Notes: generated from the sequence alone by a model not told the origin. Positions 19,184 through 28,603 are shown, numbered from the stretch's first letter. The stretch is DNA of 64,000 bases from Alkaliphilus peptidifermentans DSM 18978 (GCF_900101495.1 NZ_FMUS01000015.1:1-64000), one strand, 5' to 3'. A program made the numbers and translations.

Positions 19184-21043
19184 TTATTGATTCTCAATAT
19201 ACTGTCTTATTTTTCTACTGGCTGTTGTTTGGCTTATTTTTAATACTTTAGCGACTTTGTAGCTGCTTGGATACTTTGAATAGGCCATCTTAACAAGTTT
19301 TTTCTCTAATTCTTCCTTAGCTTCTTCTAGAGGCATAATATTATCTGACAGGTTGGAATGGGTGCTATAATTATTGAATAATTTCAAATTAAAAATATTA
19401 GATTTATCATTATCTTTTTCAATTATTGCTGAAGGGTTTGTAACCACTAAACATTCTATAGCATTTTCAAGCTCCCGTACATTGCCTAGCCAATCATATT
19501 GTATCATCATATCCAATAGGCTCTTTCCCATTACAACTTCTTTACTATACTTTTCATTATACTTCCCTAAAAAGTACTTAATCATAGCCAGAATATCTGA
19601 TTTTCGCTCCCTTAATGGAGGGATATTTATAGGAATGACATTTAGCCTATAAAATAGATCTAATCTAAACTTACCCTTATTTACCATTTCCTGTAGGTTT
19701 TTGTTTGTTGCTGCGATAATTCTAATATCTACATCTATTGGTTCTGTTCCACCTACACGTATTATTGATTTTTCTTGAATAACCTGAAGGAGCTTCACCT
19801 GTAATTGCAAGGACATTTCTCCTATTTCATCTAAGAAAAGTGTTCCGTTGTTGGCCAATTCAATTAAGCCTCGTTTTCCACTTTTTTGAGCTCCGGTAAA
19901 GGCTCCTGCTTCATACCCCAGTAATTCAGATTCCAATAAGGTTTCTGGAATAGCACCACAGTTTATTTCTACTAATCTTCCTTTTTTTCTTATACCATTA
20001 TTATGTATATATCTTGCTATAACACCCTTTCCTACTCCTGATTCACCTGTTATCAAAATAGTTGAATCTATATCCTTTAATTCATTTGTCAACTGTATAA
20101 TATTTTTCATGCTTTCGCTTTCATAAATAATTTTTACATCATGACTCATCTTACTTGTGTTGTTTTCTTTTTTTTGTTTTATATAGTACTGGTTTATGGT
20201 ATTTACTTCCTTGATATCTACTGCATTAGTTATTATCCTAAATATCTCCCCTTTATCATCAAATACTGGCACTCCCGTCACCAATGCTTCTTTATCATTT
20301 TTAATCTTTTGTATTACAGAAACCTTGCGCTTTTCTTTCCTCACAAGACTACCAACTGCTGGGCTATACATACCCCTTTCTTCCATCTTTTTTACATCTA
20401 TACCTATAGCTTCTTCTCTTTTTATGTCAGTAATATTTTCAAAGGCTTTATTTACTCTTAATGTAACACCTGTACCATCTAGAACAGCAAATGAGTTAGG
20501 TGAGTATTCAAATATTTGATTTAATTCCTTATTCCACAAATTCATCTGATTCAGGTCATTAATTAATCCCTCAATATTATATTCTCTGATGCTATAATCA
20601 TCATTAGTATATTCTTTTTTAATTTCGTCAGTTCTATTTTTTTCAACTTTAAACTCTTGGATCTTTTTCTTAGCTTCCTTATAAAAATAGTTTATAACTA
20701 CTTCCCTTGTTATTACTTCTTTTGGCTTTAGTGATTTACTCAAAACAATAATATATCTATTTGAATCTTCCTCCAAAATGTTGGTTATTTCATCTAATTT
20801 ATAATTATGATTGGCAAAGGCAATATTATTATTTGTAATGTTTTTAACACCTGTATTTAAGGGGATACCAGAAAAATATGCTTCTAATAACTCGTTTTGA
20901 GTAACAATTCCCATTAAATTTTCATCTTGAGAGACTACAATGAATTTAATATTTTTTTCCTCAAATATTTTTGAAACAGCTTTTATTGAGGTCTCAGAGT
21001 TAACATTTTTAGCCTTAAAGCCTTCCATATTTTCCATAGACAC
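19184..21043 (-). CDS. CBS-PAS sigma-54 interaction transcriptional activator
   Basis: 619 residues. N-terminal CBS-like pair (about 1-125), a PAS domain (about 175-290), a sigma-54 AAA+ domain (about 310-540) with Walker A GESGVGKG, the sigma-54 contact loop GAFTGA, and LFLDEIGEM Walker B, and a C-terminal TyrR/Fis-like HTH (YKVAKVLKISQTTASRKIRQ). The GTG at 21043 has GGGGGAG 7 bases upstream and is preferred over the ATG at 21037. The TyrR-like HTH and CBS/PAS sensors fit control by an amino-acid or nucleotide signal. The sigma-54 promoter at 18913-18927 is the obvious target. Confidence 0.93.
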   Translation of the reverse strand: MSMENMEGFKAKNVNSETSIKAVSKIFEEKNIKFIVVSQDENLMGIVTQNELLEAYFSGIPLNTGVKNITNNNIAFANHNYKLDEITNILEEDSNRYIIVLSKSLKPKEVITREVVINYFYKEAKKKIQEFKVEKNRTDEIKKEYTNDDYSIREYNIEGLINDLNQMNLWNKELNQIFEYSPNSFAVLDGTGVTLRVNKAFENITDIKREEAIGIDVKKMEERGMYSPAVGSLVRKEKRKVSVIQKIKNDKEALVTGVPVFDDKGEIFRIITNAVDIKEVNTINQYYIKQKKENNTSKMSHDVKIIYESESMKNIIQLTNELKDIDSTILITGESGVGKGVIARYIHNNGIRKKGRLVEINCGAIPETLLESELLGYEAGAFTGAQKSGKRGLIELANNGTLFLDEIGEMSLQLQVKLLQVIQEKSIIRVGGTEPIDVDIRIIAATNKNLQEMVNKGKFRLDLFYRLNVIPINIPPLRERKSDILAMIKYFLGKYNEKYSKEVVMGKSLLDMMIQYDWLGNVRELENAIECLVVTNPSAIIEKDNDKSNIFNLKLFNNYSTHSNLSDNIMPLEEAKEELEKKLVKMAYSKYPSSYKVAKVLKISQTTASRKIRQYIENQ

Positions 21044-21134
21044 AACAGTACTCCCCCATTCAATATTTTATTTGTATATTCTCCATCTTGGCCTACATCC
21101 CTTTTTACTTTCAAATAAAATATTAAATAAAGAA

Positions 21135-21181
21135 AAGAACCAGCTGGAGTGTTATTGCTAACCTCCCCTTGTCTGGTTCTT
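21135..21181 (-). terminator. Terminator of the activase-transporter operon
   Basis: AAGAACCAG / CTGGTTCTT stem just after the permease stop, followed on the minus strand by TTCTTTATTTAATATTTTATTT. Confidence 0.75.
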
Positions 21182-21197
21182 GTTTATAATACTGACT

Positions 21198-21950
21198 CTA
21201 ATGCTTTTTCATTAATTTAAGTGTTTGCTCTAAAATTCCTGCTAAAAGTATAGTTATGAGGGCCCATGCAAATACTCCTGCTGTATTAAGACTTGCTTTT
21301 TCAATTTGAAAACTAGTTCCCATTGATATTCTTGGCTGACTTAGAACCTCTGCTGCAATTATTATTTTAAGATTCAGGCCCATGGCTGCAACCATTCCAC
21401 CGTAAAGATAAGATCTGATTGAGGGAACATATAGATCTTTCAATCTGTCCAATTTACCAACACGATATATATTCATCATTTCAACCAGTTTCACATCAAC
21501 ATTCCTAATTCCTTGGACTACATTTTCATATATTACCGGGAATATGACTACAAATCCTACTAATATAGGGGCTTTTTCTGATTCTAGCCATATGAGGGCA
21601 AGCAATATCATGGCCATTGTAGGTACTGCTTTATTAATTAATACAAAGGGTCTTAGAAGATAGTATATTGGTTTTGAAAAGCCCCCCATCATTCCTAAAC
21701 TGATTCCTGCTGCTAACGCCAGCAAAAATCCTATTAGCGCCCTTTTTAAAGTGTTCATGACTGATACTAAAAAATTAGTCGACCTAATAATTCTTATAGT
21801 CTCAATAAAAGTCTTTTCTGGGGAAGGAATCAAAATTTCCTTATCCACTACCATCGATAGTATCTTCCAAAATATTAATAGTATTAATATAGATAGTATT
21901 GAATATAATAATTCCTTTGAATTATTAGTTTTCAAAATAGAAGCCTTCAT
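21198..21950 (-). CDS. ABC transporter permease, TauC/SsuC-like
   Basis: 250 residues, about six membrane segments, with the inner-membrane EAA loop around RVGKLDRLKDLYVPSIRSYLYGG (cut here as RVGKLDRLKDLYVPSI). This is the BPD_transp_1 family of nitrate/sulfonate/taurine-type importers. It overlaps the 3' end of the substrate-binding protein gene by 26 bp, with GGAGG 11 bases before its ATG inside that gene. It forms one importer with the two genes upstream. The imported compound is not shown; candidates are sulfonates, thiamine precursors or another small organic ligand. Confidence 0.9.
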   Translation of the reverse strand: MKASILKTNNSKELLYSILSILILLIFWKILSMVVDKEILIPSPEKTFIETIRIIRSTNFLVSVMNTLKRALIGFLLALAAGISLGMMGGFSKPIYYLLRPFVLINKAVPTMAMILLALIWLESEKAPILVGFVVIFPVIYENVVQGIRNVDVKLVEMMNIYRVGKLDRLKDLYVPSIRSYLYGGMVAAMGLNLKIIIAAEVLSQPRISMGTSFQIEKASLNTAGVFAWALITILLAGILEQTLKLMKKH

Positions 21951-22935
21951 CTGGAAGCTTCCCTCCTATTGATTCTGGAGAATATTCCAATAGAACCTTT
22001 AAATATTGTTCAATGGCTTCTCTAGCTCCATTTGTACTACGGTATTGTATATTAGACCTTTGGAGTCCATTGACAACCGCTGCTTTTGATAATCCTGTTT
22101 GAAGCTCTTCATTATATTCCCCTGCCTTTTCAGCATTGGTAGATAACCAGTTGATGCTGTTTCCATATTCTTGTAAAAACATTTCTACAAACTCTGGATT
22201 TTTTTCAATAATTTCATTCTTAATAATTAAAGAAGCTTGAGGATAACTTAAGTCACCTTTATTCAATTTGCTCCATTCCTCCTGTATATCTAACAATATC
22301 ACAGTATCTTCTTTTTTCATCATAACATTTGAAAGTACCGGTTCAGGAATAACTGATATAGCACTTTTTCCTGCAACAAAAGTTGAAGCCAGCTCTGTAG
22401 CATCTGCCATATATGTTAATGTTACATCATTGTCAGGATCTATGCCATTACTAGATAGAATATATCTTAAAACTATGTCTGGTGTAAGACCTCTTCCTAG
22501 AGTGTAAATTTCCTTTCCTTTTAATTCTTCCCAATCGTTAATTTCTTCATTTCCAACTACGTAAAGAACACCCCACACACTTGATGCAGCCAGCTTATAA
22601 TCTATACCCCTATTATAAAGTGTGGCAGCTAGATTGGTAGGCACCACTGCAATATCAATTTCTCCAGAAATAATTCTTGAAGCCATTAAATCTGGTGATT
22701 GTACAGACTCGTAGCTTATTTCCACATGTTCTCCAAGGGATGGATTTTCTTTGAACATTCTTATCATGCTTAGGGTGGGGGCACCAGAGGGGGCAGCTAC
22801 CTTAATACTAATATTTTCAACCTCTTTAACATCAACCTCCAATGGTTCAATTACTTCCTCCACCTTAGATGTGCATCCAGATAGTATTGCTAATGCTACA
22901 CTTAAAATCAAAATAATAGAAATTACTTTTTTCAT
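21925..22935 (-). CDS. ABC transporter substrate-binding lipoprotein, TauA/SsuA-like
   Basis: 336 residues. A lipoprotein signal (ILILSVALAILSGCTSK, lipobox Cys about residue 21) precedes an NMT1/OpuAC-like periplasmic-binding fold: IKVAAPSGAPTLSMIRMF, the VPTNLAATLYNRG segment, and LKGKEIYTLGRGLTPDIVLR. I chose the ATG at 22935 with GAGGAG upstream; the frame extends to 22971 without a signal-peptide start. It is the surface receptor of the importer. Being Fur-linked through the operon promoter, it may bring in a compound needed under iron limitation, but this is inference. Confidence 0.9.
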   Translation of the reverse strand: MKKVISIILILSVALAILSGCTSKVEEVIEPLEVDVKEVENISIKVAAPSGAPTLSMIRMFKENPSLGEHVEISYESVQSPDLMASRIISGEIDIAVVPTNLAATLYNRGIDYKLAASSVWGVLYVVGNEEINDWEELKGKEIYTLGRGLTPDIVLRYILSSNGIDPDNDVTLTYMADATELASTFVAGKSAISVIPEPVLSNVMMKKEDTVILLDIQEEWSKLNKGDLSYPQASLIIKNEIIEKNPEFVEMFLQEYGNSINWLSTNAEKAGEYNEELQTGLSKAAVVNGLQRSNIQYRSTNGAREAIEQYLKVLLEYSPESIGGKLPDEGFYFEN

Positions 22936-22963
22936 TATTATACACTCCTCATATTTTATATTT

Positions 22964-23680
22964 TTAGGCACTCTTAAATGTGCTTTCTTTCTTTTGCTTT
23001 GAAAGTATTTTTATTAGCCTAGTTCTTACCCCTATTAATTCTCTATCATCAAGGCTCCTTAAATGCTGTGGGATATTTATATTTACTATGGTGTCAACAG
23101 TGCAAGGATTTTTAGATAAAACAACAATTTTATTTCCTAATAATATAGCTTCATCTATTTCATGGGTAACAAATACAACAGAATTATTCCACTTATGCCA
23201 TATATCGATTAAGCTCTTCACCATTTTTATTCTAAGATCATAATCTAGCGACTTGAAGGGTTCATCCATTAATAGCATTTCTGATTCAAAATTAAAAGCT
23301 CTTGCTATTGAACACCTCTGCCGCATACCACCGCTTAATTGAGCAGGGTATTTATTCTCAAAATTATTCAGTCCTACGATATTTACTAGATTTTTTACTT
23401 TTAAGTCGGTGGCTTTTTTATTAACTATCTTGATGTTTTCATACACAGTTTTCCATGGTAAAAGTCTATCCTCTTGAAAGACATATCCTACTTTATTTTT
23501 ATTATCTTTTAAGACACCTCCATCAGGCTTTATAATTCCTGCCATTATATTAAGTACAGTAGATTTTCCACAACCAGAAGGTCCTAATATACAGGTTATT
23601 TCTTTTTCATCTACTGTTAGGTTTAAATTGTGTAATACTTTTATTTCCTCAAAGCTTTTACATATTCCCTCCATTCTCAA
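22964..23680 (-). CDS. ABC transporter ATP-binding protein, TauB/SsuB-like
   Basis: 238 residues with Walker A GPSGCGKST, Q-loop GYVFQEDRLLPWK, signature LSGGMRQRCSIARA, Walker B LLMDEPFKSLD and the H-loop VTHEIDEA. The LLPWKTVYEN segment is typical of nitrate/sulfonate/taurine ATPases. I take the TTG at 23680 because GGGGG lies 8 bases upstream; the ATG two codons later is spaced too far. It lies 32 bp after the activase-like gene and 28 bp before the lipoprotein gene, so all five genes form one operon. Confidence 0.93.
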   Translation of the reverse strand: MRMEGICKSFEEIKVLHNLNLTVDEKEITCILGPSGCGKSTVLNIMAGIIKPDGGVLKDNKNKVGYVFQEDRLLPWKTVYENIKIVNKKATDLKVKNLVNIVGLNNFENKYPAQLSGGMRQRCSIARAFNFESEMLLMDEPFKSLDYDLRIKMVKSLIDIWHKWNNSVVFVTHEIDEAILLGNKIVVLSKNPCTVDTIVNINIPQHLRSLDDRELIGVRTRLIKILSKQKKESTFKSA

Positions 23681-23712
23681 CTTAAGAGCCCCCTTTATTG
23701 GTTGATTCCTAA

Positions 23713-25413
23713 CTATTCTTTAAGTGCATAATAGATAAAGGAATCTATTTTAGATTTATCAATCTCATTCACATTTCCATCAAAGGTCATATTTAATACT
23801 GGTACTTGTGAAGCTTTATCTGCATCTTGAGATAGTATATTTAAAATAGTATTAGTATTTTCATACATAGAAGAAACTGTTATCACTCCATGTGCATAGC
23901 TTGGTTGGCCTTGGGTTTTAGCATATCTATATCTACCATTCCCTCCTGAATAGAGTCCTAAGCCTTCATCTGATTTTGTCACAAGATCTTCAATGATCTT
24001 TTCAAAGGTGCTCTCTCTTACTAATATTTTAGATATAGATTTCATGTAGGATGCAAATTTACATAACTCATTAAAGGCTGAAGTTTCTTTTCGATTACTT
24101 TTTTGCGATAAAAATTCTCTCCACATAAGCCACATATATTCACTAAGGGGTGCGTACAATAATTGTATCCCTTGTTCTTCCATAGTTTTGAAGGTATTAT
24201 TATTCATAAAATCATTAAACAGAACATTTACTTCCCCTACAACAAAAATTTTCTTTGAATTGTTTAGCTTTTCCTTGCATTTACAAATTTCCTTTGCGAT
24301 ATCTTTTAAACTATCTATCACCAATTCATTTTTCACCACATGACCATAAATTCTATCAAGATATTTTTTTCTTTTATTTCGTGGTGCAAGATTTATTAAA
24401 TCTCCAGCTAACAGCATTAAAAATAAATCTTCAGCAAAAGTACTATCCTTTATAACATCCTCCATGAAAGGAGCTACTATTGCTGCATTCTGCAGATTTT
24501 CTTCATCCAGTTTATCTCTAATTAATCTATAGTATTGACCTCCCACCTCTGACCCCTCAGTTGTAGGAATTATAAATCCGTATTTTTTGTTTGATTTCTC
24601 TAATTCTGTTGCTTTGCTTAACACATCTCCTACTAGTCCTGTAAAGGAAATATACTCCTTTGACAATGTAAATTTTCGTCCTACATCTAAAGTCTTTTTG
24701 CTAGTCATGGGTAGTACCTGAACCTCATAGCCTTTGCTCTGTAAGTAGCAAGCTATTATATCGGAGTATGGATATAAATGAGGTAAATATAGAACTGTTG
24801 TTTTATCTATTTCATTTAGCTTTGATTTAACATTTGTAGCTTGATGAATTACTAAATCTGAGTACTGCTTCAGGGATAAAACTTTATTCCGTTTAACCTC
24901 TTCTGATTTCAAACTATTTACAAAGGCTTCTACTCTAGTTAACACACCTACACTAGAAAAATGTTCGTCCACTTCTATATTTAAATAGGGCTTACCCTTC
25001 ATTTCTTCTTTAAAATAGTGGGCCAAAACAGTATCTGGTCCACAGCCATGATTTGTTATATATATTGGATATAAATTTGGATGTTGTTTAATAATTTGTG
25101 CTCCAGATAATATGTGCTGTCCAAATGGCCAATACATGTTGGGGTGTTCCTTTGAAGTATCATGATCATGGGCTGGTAAATTAGATAGTGTTAAAACCTT
25201 ATAGCCTAATTTTTCTAGCTTTTCTGGAATACCCATATTTAATATGGGATCACTTATACCGTAGGCTCTAGTTACAATTACAAAGGCTTTTTCATCTTTC
25301 CTCAAACTTTTTATTGTTTCTTCTCCTAATTTCTCAACTTTCAATTCAAAAGCTTTTAATCTCTTCATTCCCTTTGTTAGAGCTAGGGCAATCCCAACTG
25401 GATTTTTTCCCAA
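23713..25413 (-). CDS. Acyl-CoA-dehydratase-activase-like protein, C-terminal half (in frame after an amber codon)
   Basis: 566 residues, same reading frame as the preceding gene and separated from it only by TAG plus one AAA codon. Landmarks ILVTRAYGISDPILN-like (VTRAYGISDPILNMGIP), ITNHGCGPDTVLAHYF and NIEVDEHFSSVGVLTRVEAF are those of the C-terminal region of giant (about 1,400-residue) CoA-substrate-specific enzyme activase proteins (DUF2229 type). The first possible start is a TTG at 25413 with no ribosome binding site. Either it is made by readthrough or reinitiation, or the gene is inactivated by one nonsense change. Codon use and protein sequence show no decay otherwise. Confidence 0.8.
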   Translation of the reverse strand: MGKNPVGIALALTKGMKRLKAFELKVEKLGEETIKSLRKDEKAFVIVTRAYGISDPILNMGIPEKLEKLGYKVLTLSNLPAHDHDTSKEHPNMYWPFGQHILSGAQIIKQHPNLYPIYITNHGCGPDTVLAHYFKEEMKGKPYLNIEVDEHFSSVGVLTRVEAFVNSLKSEEVKRNKVLSLKQYSDLVIHQATNVKSKLNEIDKTTVLYLPHLYPYSDIIACYLQSKGYEVQVLPMTSKKTLDVGRKFTLSKEYISFTGLVGDVLSKATELEKSNKKYGFIIPTTEGSEVGGQYYRLIRDKLDEENLQNAAIVAPFMEDVIKDSTFAEDLFLMLLAGDLINLAPRNKRKKYLDRIYGHVVKNELVIDSLKDIAKEICKCKEKLNNSKKIFVVGEVNVLFNDFMNNNTFKTMEEQGIQLLYAPLSEYMWLMWREFLSQKSNRKETSAFNELCKFASYMKSISKILVRESTFEKIIEDLVTKSDEGLGLYSGGNGRYRYAKTQGQPSYAHGVITVSSMYENTNTILNILSQDADKASQVPVLNMTFDGNVNEIDKSKIDSFIYYALKE

Positions 25414-25416
25414 TTT

Positions 25417-27720
25417 CTAACCAAGCTTCATTAAGGTTTCCATCATATACTGCTTCCCAAACTCGAAGGAAAGCTCTGGAGACAATAATTCTATACCTCT
25501 ACTATCTAACTCCATAGTTTTATTAATAAGCTTTGGGAAGCACTGCATATATACACATCCGTAGTTTTGTCTTGTGGTTGATATTGGATGGGACATCGTA
25601 TAAAGGCTAGGTAAAAAAATATAGTCAACCTTCATATCTATCAGCTGTGCCACATGACCATTGATAAGCTTAATAGGGTAGCAGGTTTCCTCCATTGAAA
25701 ATTCTTGGCTTAATTCTACAGTTTTGTAACTACTGTTATCTGACAGAATTACATTGAATCCTAACTCCCTGAAAAAAGTATTAAACAAAGGAAATAGTTT
25801 ATGTAGGAAAAGCACTCGAGGAATTCCTATTGTTTTCTTTGTATTGTCTAATTTTTCCTCATACCCTTCCATATAATATCTTTCTGTTTCTTCAAATACC
25901 TTTGTTTTCTTGTTTTCTTTCTTATCTTTAAGTTTTTTACAATCATGATTTTCTTCTAAATTAAAGCCTTTGAATAGTGAAGCAGTACCTTTCATTTCAT
26001 CCTTAGCTAAAATTGCAGCACCGTAGGCTCCCGTTACACTGAAAAACTCTGGTATTTCCACTTTATCTCCTATTATAGTCCTAAAAGCATTTACAACAGC
26101 CTGATTATAAGCTACTCCACCTTGAAAAAAAACCTTCCTTCCAATTTCTTTTTTCCCTACCACTTTGTTTAAATAATTCTTAACAATTGAATAGGATAAA
26201 CCTGCTGCTATATCTTTGATCTTTGCTTCATTACTAAGACTGGCGGCAATATTTGTTTCAATAAATACAGTACATCGATCACCTAAATCTATAGGATTTT
26301 CTGATTCCATAGCCAAATTACCAAATTCATCTATAGGTATATTGAGTTTATTGGCTTGTTCCTCTATAAATGATCCCGTCCCAGCAGCACAGATTTTATT
26401 CATTTCAAAATCTGAAACAACTCCATTTTCTAGTTTTATGAATTTAGAATCTTGCCCACCGATTTCTATTATTGTATCAACTTCTTTGTCTATTGTATGA
26501 GCTGCTTTTGCTTGAGCAGTTATTTCATCTATAATTACATCTGCCCCTACAAAGTTACCTGCCATATATCGTCCTGAACCAGTAGCACCTACTCCCAAAA
26601 CTTTTATATCTTTTCCAATATCCTTTTCTATTTCCAACAATCCTCTTCTCACAGCATCAATAGGATCTCCTAAGGTCCTTAAATACTTAAAAGCAATTAC
26701 ACAATTATCTTGATCCATCAACAGGACATTGGTGCTGGTGGAACCAATATCAAGACCTATATAACCACTTACCTGGGATTGCAAATCAATAGCTTTGCAG
26801 TTGTGCTTATTAATGCTATCATTTTTACCATACTGCGCTAATGTTGGAAAGATAACTAAATCTTCTGTTGGATTCACTATACTTTCTGTTTCTAAAACTA
26901 TAGTTCTTAATTTTGATAAATCAATTGGTAATTTATCTTTAATCCCTATAATTGCTGCCCCTAAAGCGGCTATGTTACCACAATCATCAGGTACTATTGC
27001 TTCATCATCTTTAATATTAAGAACGTCTTTTAATGCTTTTACAATTGCATTGTTGTAGGCAACGCCTCCTGTAATTAATATTGGCTTTTTAATAGGATTT
27101 CTCTTTACTACATTTGCTCTATAATTCTTAACCAGTGCATAAGCAAGCCCTAGTAATATATCCTTCGAATCTGTCCCCTCCTGCTGATGGTGTATAATAT
27201 CTGTTTTAGCAAATACACTGCATCTGCCTGCTATCCTTGGTATAAAAGTAGCTTTTTCAGCATGCATTGAGTATTCTTCCAGTTTAATACCTAGCCTCGA
27301 TACCTGTTCTTCTATGAATGATCCTGTCCCAGCAGAGCAGTTTGAGTTAATGGATATCTTAATGCTTGTATTATCTGACTTACTCATATTGGTTATATAT
27401 TTTGAACTTTGTCCTCCTATTTCTATAACAGAGCTAATATCTTTATTTAGATTCCAACTTCCTTCCACCAACGAAGTCACTTCGTTAATCCAAGAAATAA
27501 CTTTTTTTTCTGATATAAATTTACTTCCCTGACCTGTGGCAGCTCCATAGATTATTTTTTCACATCCATATTTATCAATTAATTGCTTTACATATTGATG
27601 TATCTCTTCCTTGGTTCTTCCTTTATGTAAAATATAAGCACTATCAAGCACTTTCAATTCTTCATTTATTAATACGAATTTTATAGAAGAATAACCAATA
27701 TCTATTCCTAAACTAAGCAA
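25417..27720 (-). CDS. Acyl-CoA-dehydratase-activase-like protein, N-terminal part (two BcrAD/BadFG domains)
   Basis: 767 residues. Two tandem ASKHA ATPase domains: the first starts SLGIDIGYSSIKFVLI with NSNCSAGTGSFIEEQ, the second starts GYIGLDIGSTSTNVLL with NKICAAGTGSFIEEQ. The Cys in each is the ligand position for the bridging [4Fe-4S] cluster in HgdC/BcrA-type activases. A DUF2229-like region follows from about residue 640 (GIPRVLFLHKLFPLFN, then MEETCYPIKLINGH). Activases of this kind drive electrons by ATP hydrolysis into a partner enzyme; no partner dehydratase is adjacent. Here the normal protein continues past the TAG at 25417-25419. It heads a Fur/Crp-type-controlled operon with an importer. 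Confidence 0.88.
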   Translation of the reverse strand: MLSLGIDIGYSSIKFVLINEELKVLDSAYILHKGRTKEEIHQYVKQLIDKYGCEKIIYGAATGQGSKFISEKKVISWINEVTSLVEGSWNLNKDISSVIEIGGQSSKYITNMSKSDNTSIKISINSNCSAGTGSFIEEQVSRLGIKLEEYSMHAEKATFIPRIAGRCSVFAKTDIIHHQQEGTDSKDILLGLAYALVKNYRANVVKRNPIKKPILITGGVAYNNAIVKALKDVLNIKDDEAIVPDDCGNIAALGAAIIGIKDKLPIDLSKLRTIVLETESIVNPTEDLVIFPTLAQYGKNDSINKHNCKAIDLQSQVSGYIGLDIGSTSTNVLLMDQDNCVIAFKYLRTLGDPIDAVRRGLLEIEKDIGKDIKVLGVGATGSGRYMAGNFVGADVIIDEITAQAKAAHTIDKEVDTIIEIGGQDSKFIKLENGVVSDFEMNKICAAGTGSFIEEQANKLNIPIDEFGNLAMESENPIDLGDRCTVFIETNIAASLSNEAKIKDIAAGLSYSIVKNYLNKVVGKKEIGRKVFFQGGVAYNQAVVNAFRTIIGDKVEIPEFFSVTGAYGAAILAKDEMKGTASLFKGFNLEENHDCKKLKDKKENKKTKVFEETERYYMEGYEEKLDNTKKTIGIPRVLFLHKLFPLFNTFFRELGFNVILSDNSSYKTVELSQEFSMEETCYPIKLINGHVAQLIDMKVDYIFLPSLYTMSHPISTTRQNYGCVYMQCFPKLINKTMELDSRGIELLSPELSFEFGKQYMMETLMKLG

Positions 27721-27751
27721 AATCCAACCTCTCCTTTATCGAAAACAAATT

Positions 27752-27770
27752 GAATTTGATAATCATTATC
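27752..27770 (-). promoter_or_regulatory. Fur box upstream of the activase operon
   Basis: Contains a perfect GATAAT-C-ATTATC palindrome (27758-27770). The 19-base window read on the minus strand matches 16 of 19 positions of the classical Fur box. It lies 31-50 bp upstream of the start, just downstream of the -10 box, where binding would block initiation. Confidence 0.75.
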
Positions 27771-27787
27771 ATTTATTCTATAGAGAG

Positions 27788-27833
27788 ATTATACAATTTA
27801 ATTAGCAAGAAAAAAGTATCTCACGATACACTT
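27788..27833 (-). promoter_or_regulatory. Promoter of the activase operon with Crp/Fnr-type site at -41.5
   Basis: TATAAT at 27788-27793 and the palindrome AAGTGTATC-N4-GATACTT at 27814-27833, with exactly 29 bases between palindrome centre and the -10 box. That places the site at about -41.5, the class II Crp/Fnr activator position. The same sequence and spacing recur at the flavodoxin promoter. The palindrome is also followed by a T-run on the minus strand and could double as the terminator of the Crp/Fnr gene that ends at 27925. Confidence 0.7.
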
Positions 27834-27924
27834 TTTTATATTTATTATTTTTTTTAAGAAAGATCCTTCTCTATGACTTAATCCTTCTCATGATATTTCC
27901 CTTATGCTTTTTTTGTCAACTTCA

Positions 27925-28554
27925 CTAGAATAGTATATTAATACCTTGAATCTTAAAATACTTCTCCTCCTCTAATTCCTTTAGTATCCGATATAAAGAA
28001 GGTCTACTTATACCTAAATAATCAGCCAACTCACATTTAGTAAGTAAAAGTTTCACTTGAGTTTGATTATTTTGCTGAACCTTTAGCTGCTCAACAAATT
28101 CAATAACCCTGTCTCTTATTTTCTCATGGGTAAAACACTCAACTCGTTGATTTAGAAAATAAATTCTTTGACTAACATAGTATAGATACTTTTTTAATAG
28201 TATGTGGTCTGCTTGAAACAATCTAAATAAATCATTTTCTTTAATAAAAAAAATAGTTGCTTCATTTACAGCCAGTAAAGAGGTAACATTATTGGGATTA
28301 TCATGAAAAATGTAGGCAATTCCGAATATATTACCTGCCTTCAGCTTATTCATGATGATTTTTTTTCCTGCTAAAAGATTTTTCTGGACTTCTATTTTAC
28401 CCTTCAGAACTATACCTATTTCACTATTGAAATTTTCTATATACTGACCTTTACTAAAGGTCAGTGTTCTACATTTAACATTCTTCATAAGTAGATTATA
28501 TTCCTCAATACTCAAATGTTGAAATAATGGACACACCTTTAATAAGTTATACAA
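27925..28554 (-). CDS. Crp/Fnr-family transcriptional regulator (first paralog)
   Basis: 209 residues: an N-terminal cyclic-nucleotide-binding-like beta barrel (about 10-120, with GIVLKGKIEVQKNL), a long dimerisation helix, and an HTH_Crp domain (about 150-209) with LTKCELADYLGISRPSLYRIL. The start is TTG at 28554 after GGGGGAAGGAAT. Cys at positions about 8, 27 and in the hinge could be redox-active, but the Fnr N-terminal cluster motif is absent. It is divergent from the GTPase operon, and its promoter region holds a Crp/Fnr-type palindrome. It or its paralog at 34.5 kb probably controls the three related promoters. Confidence 0.9.
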   Translation of the reverse strand: MYNLLKVCPLFQHLSIEEYNLLMKNVKCRTLTFSKGQYIENFNSEIGIVLKGKIEVQKNLLAGKKIIMNKLKAGNIFGIAYIFHDNPNNVTSLLAVNEATIFFIKENDLFRLFQADHILLKKYLYYVSQRIYFLNQRVECFTHEKIRDRVIEFVEQLKVQQNNQTQVKLLLTKCELADYLGISRPSLYRILKELEEEKYFKIQGINILF

Positions 28555-28603
28555 ATTCCTTCCCCCTTATAAAAAACACAATCAGTTTTAAAATAAAAAT
28601 AAC

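Noticed and set aside
25411-25419. Amber codon read as pyrrolysine
   Set aside because: TAG is the normal stop of many genes in this window (purC, hydroxyacid dehydrogenase, GTPase, Crp/Fnr, TetR, 58-residue gene), and no pyl genes are seen. Site-specific readthrough remains open.
27809-27838. Plain terminator of the first Crp/Fnr gene
   Set aside because: The same palindrome with the same distance to a -10 box occurs at the flavodoxin promoter, where no gene ends, so an operator is the better reading; it may still also terminate.
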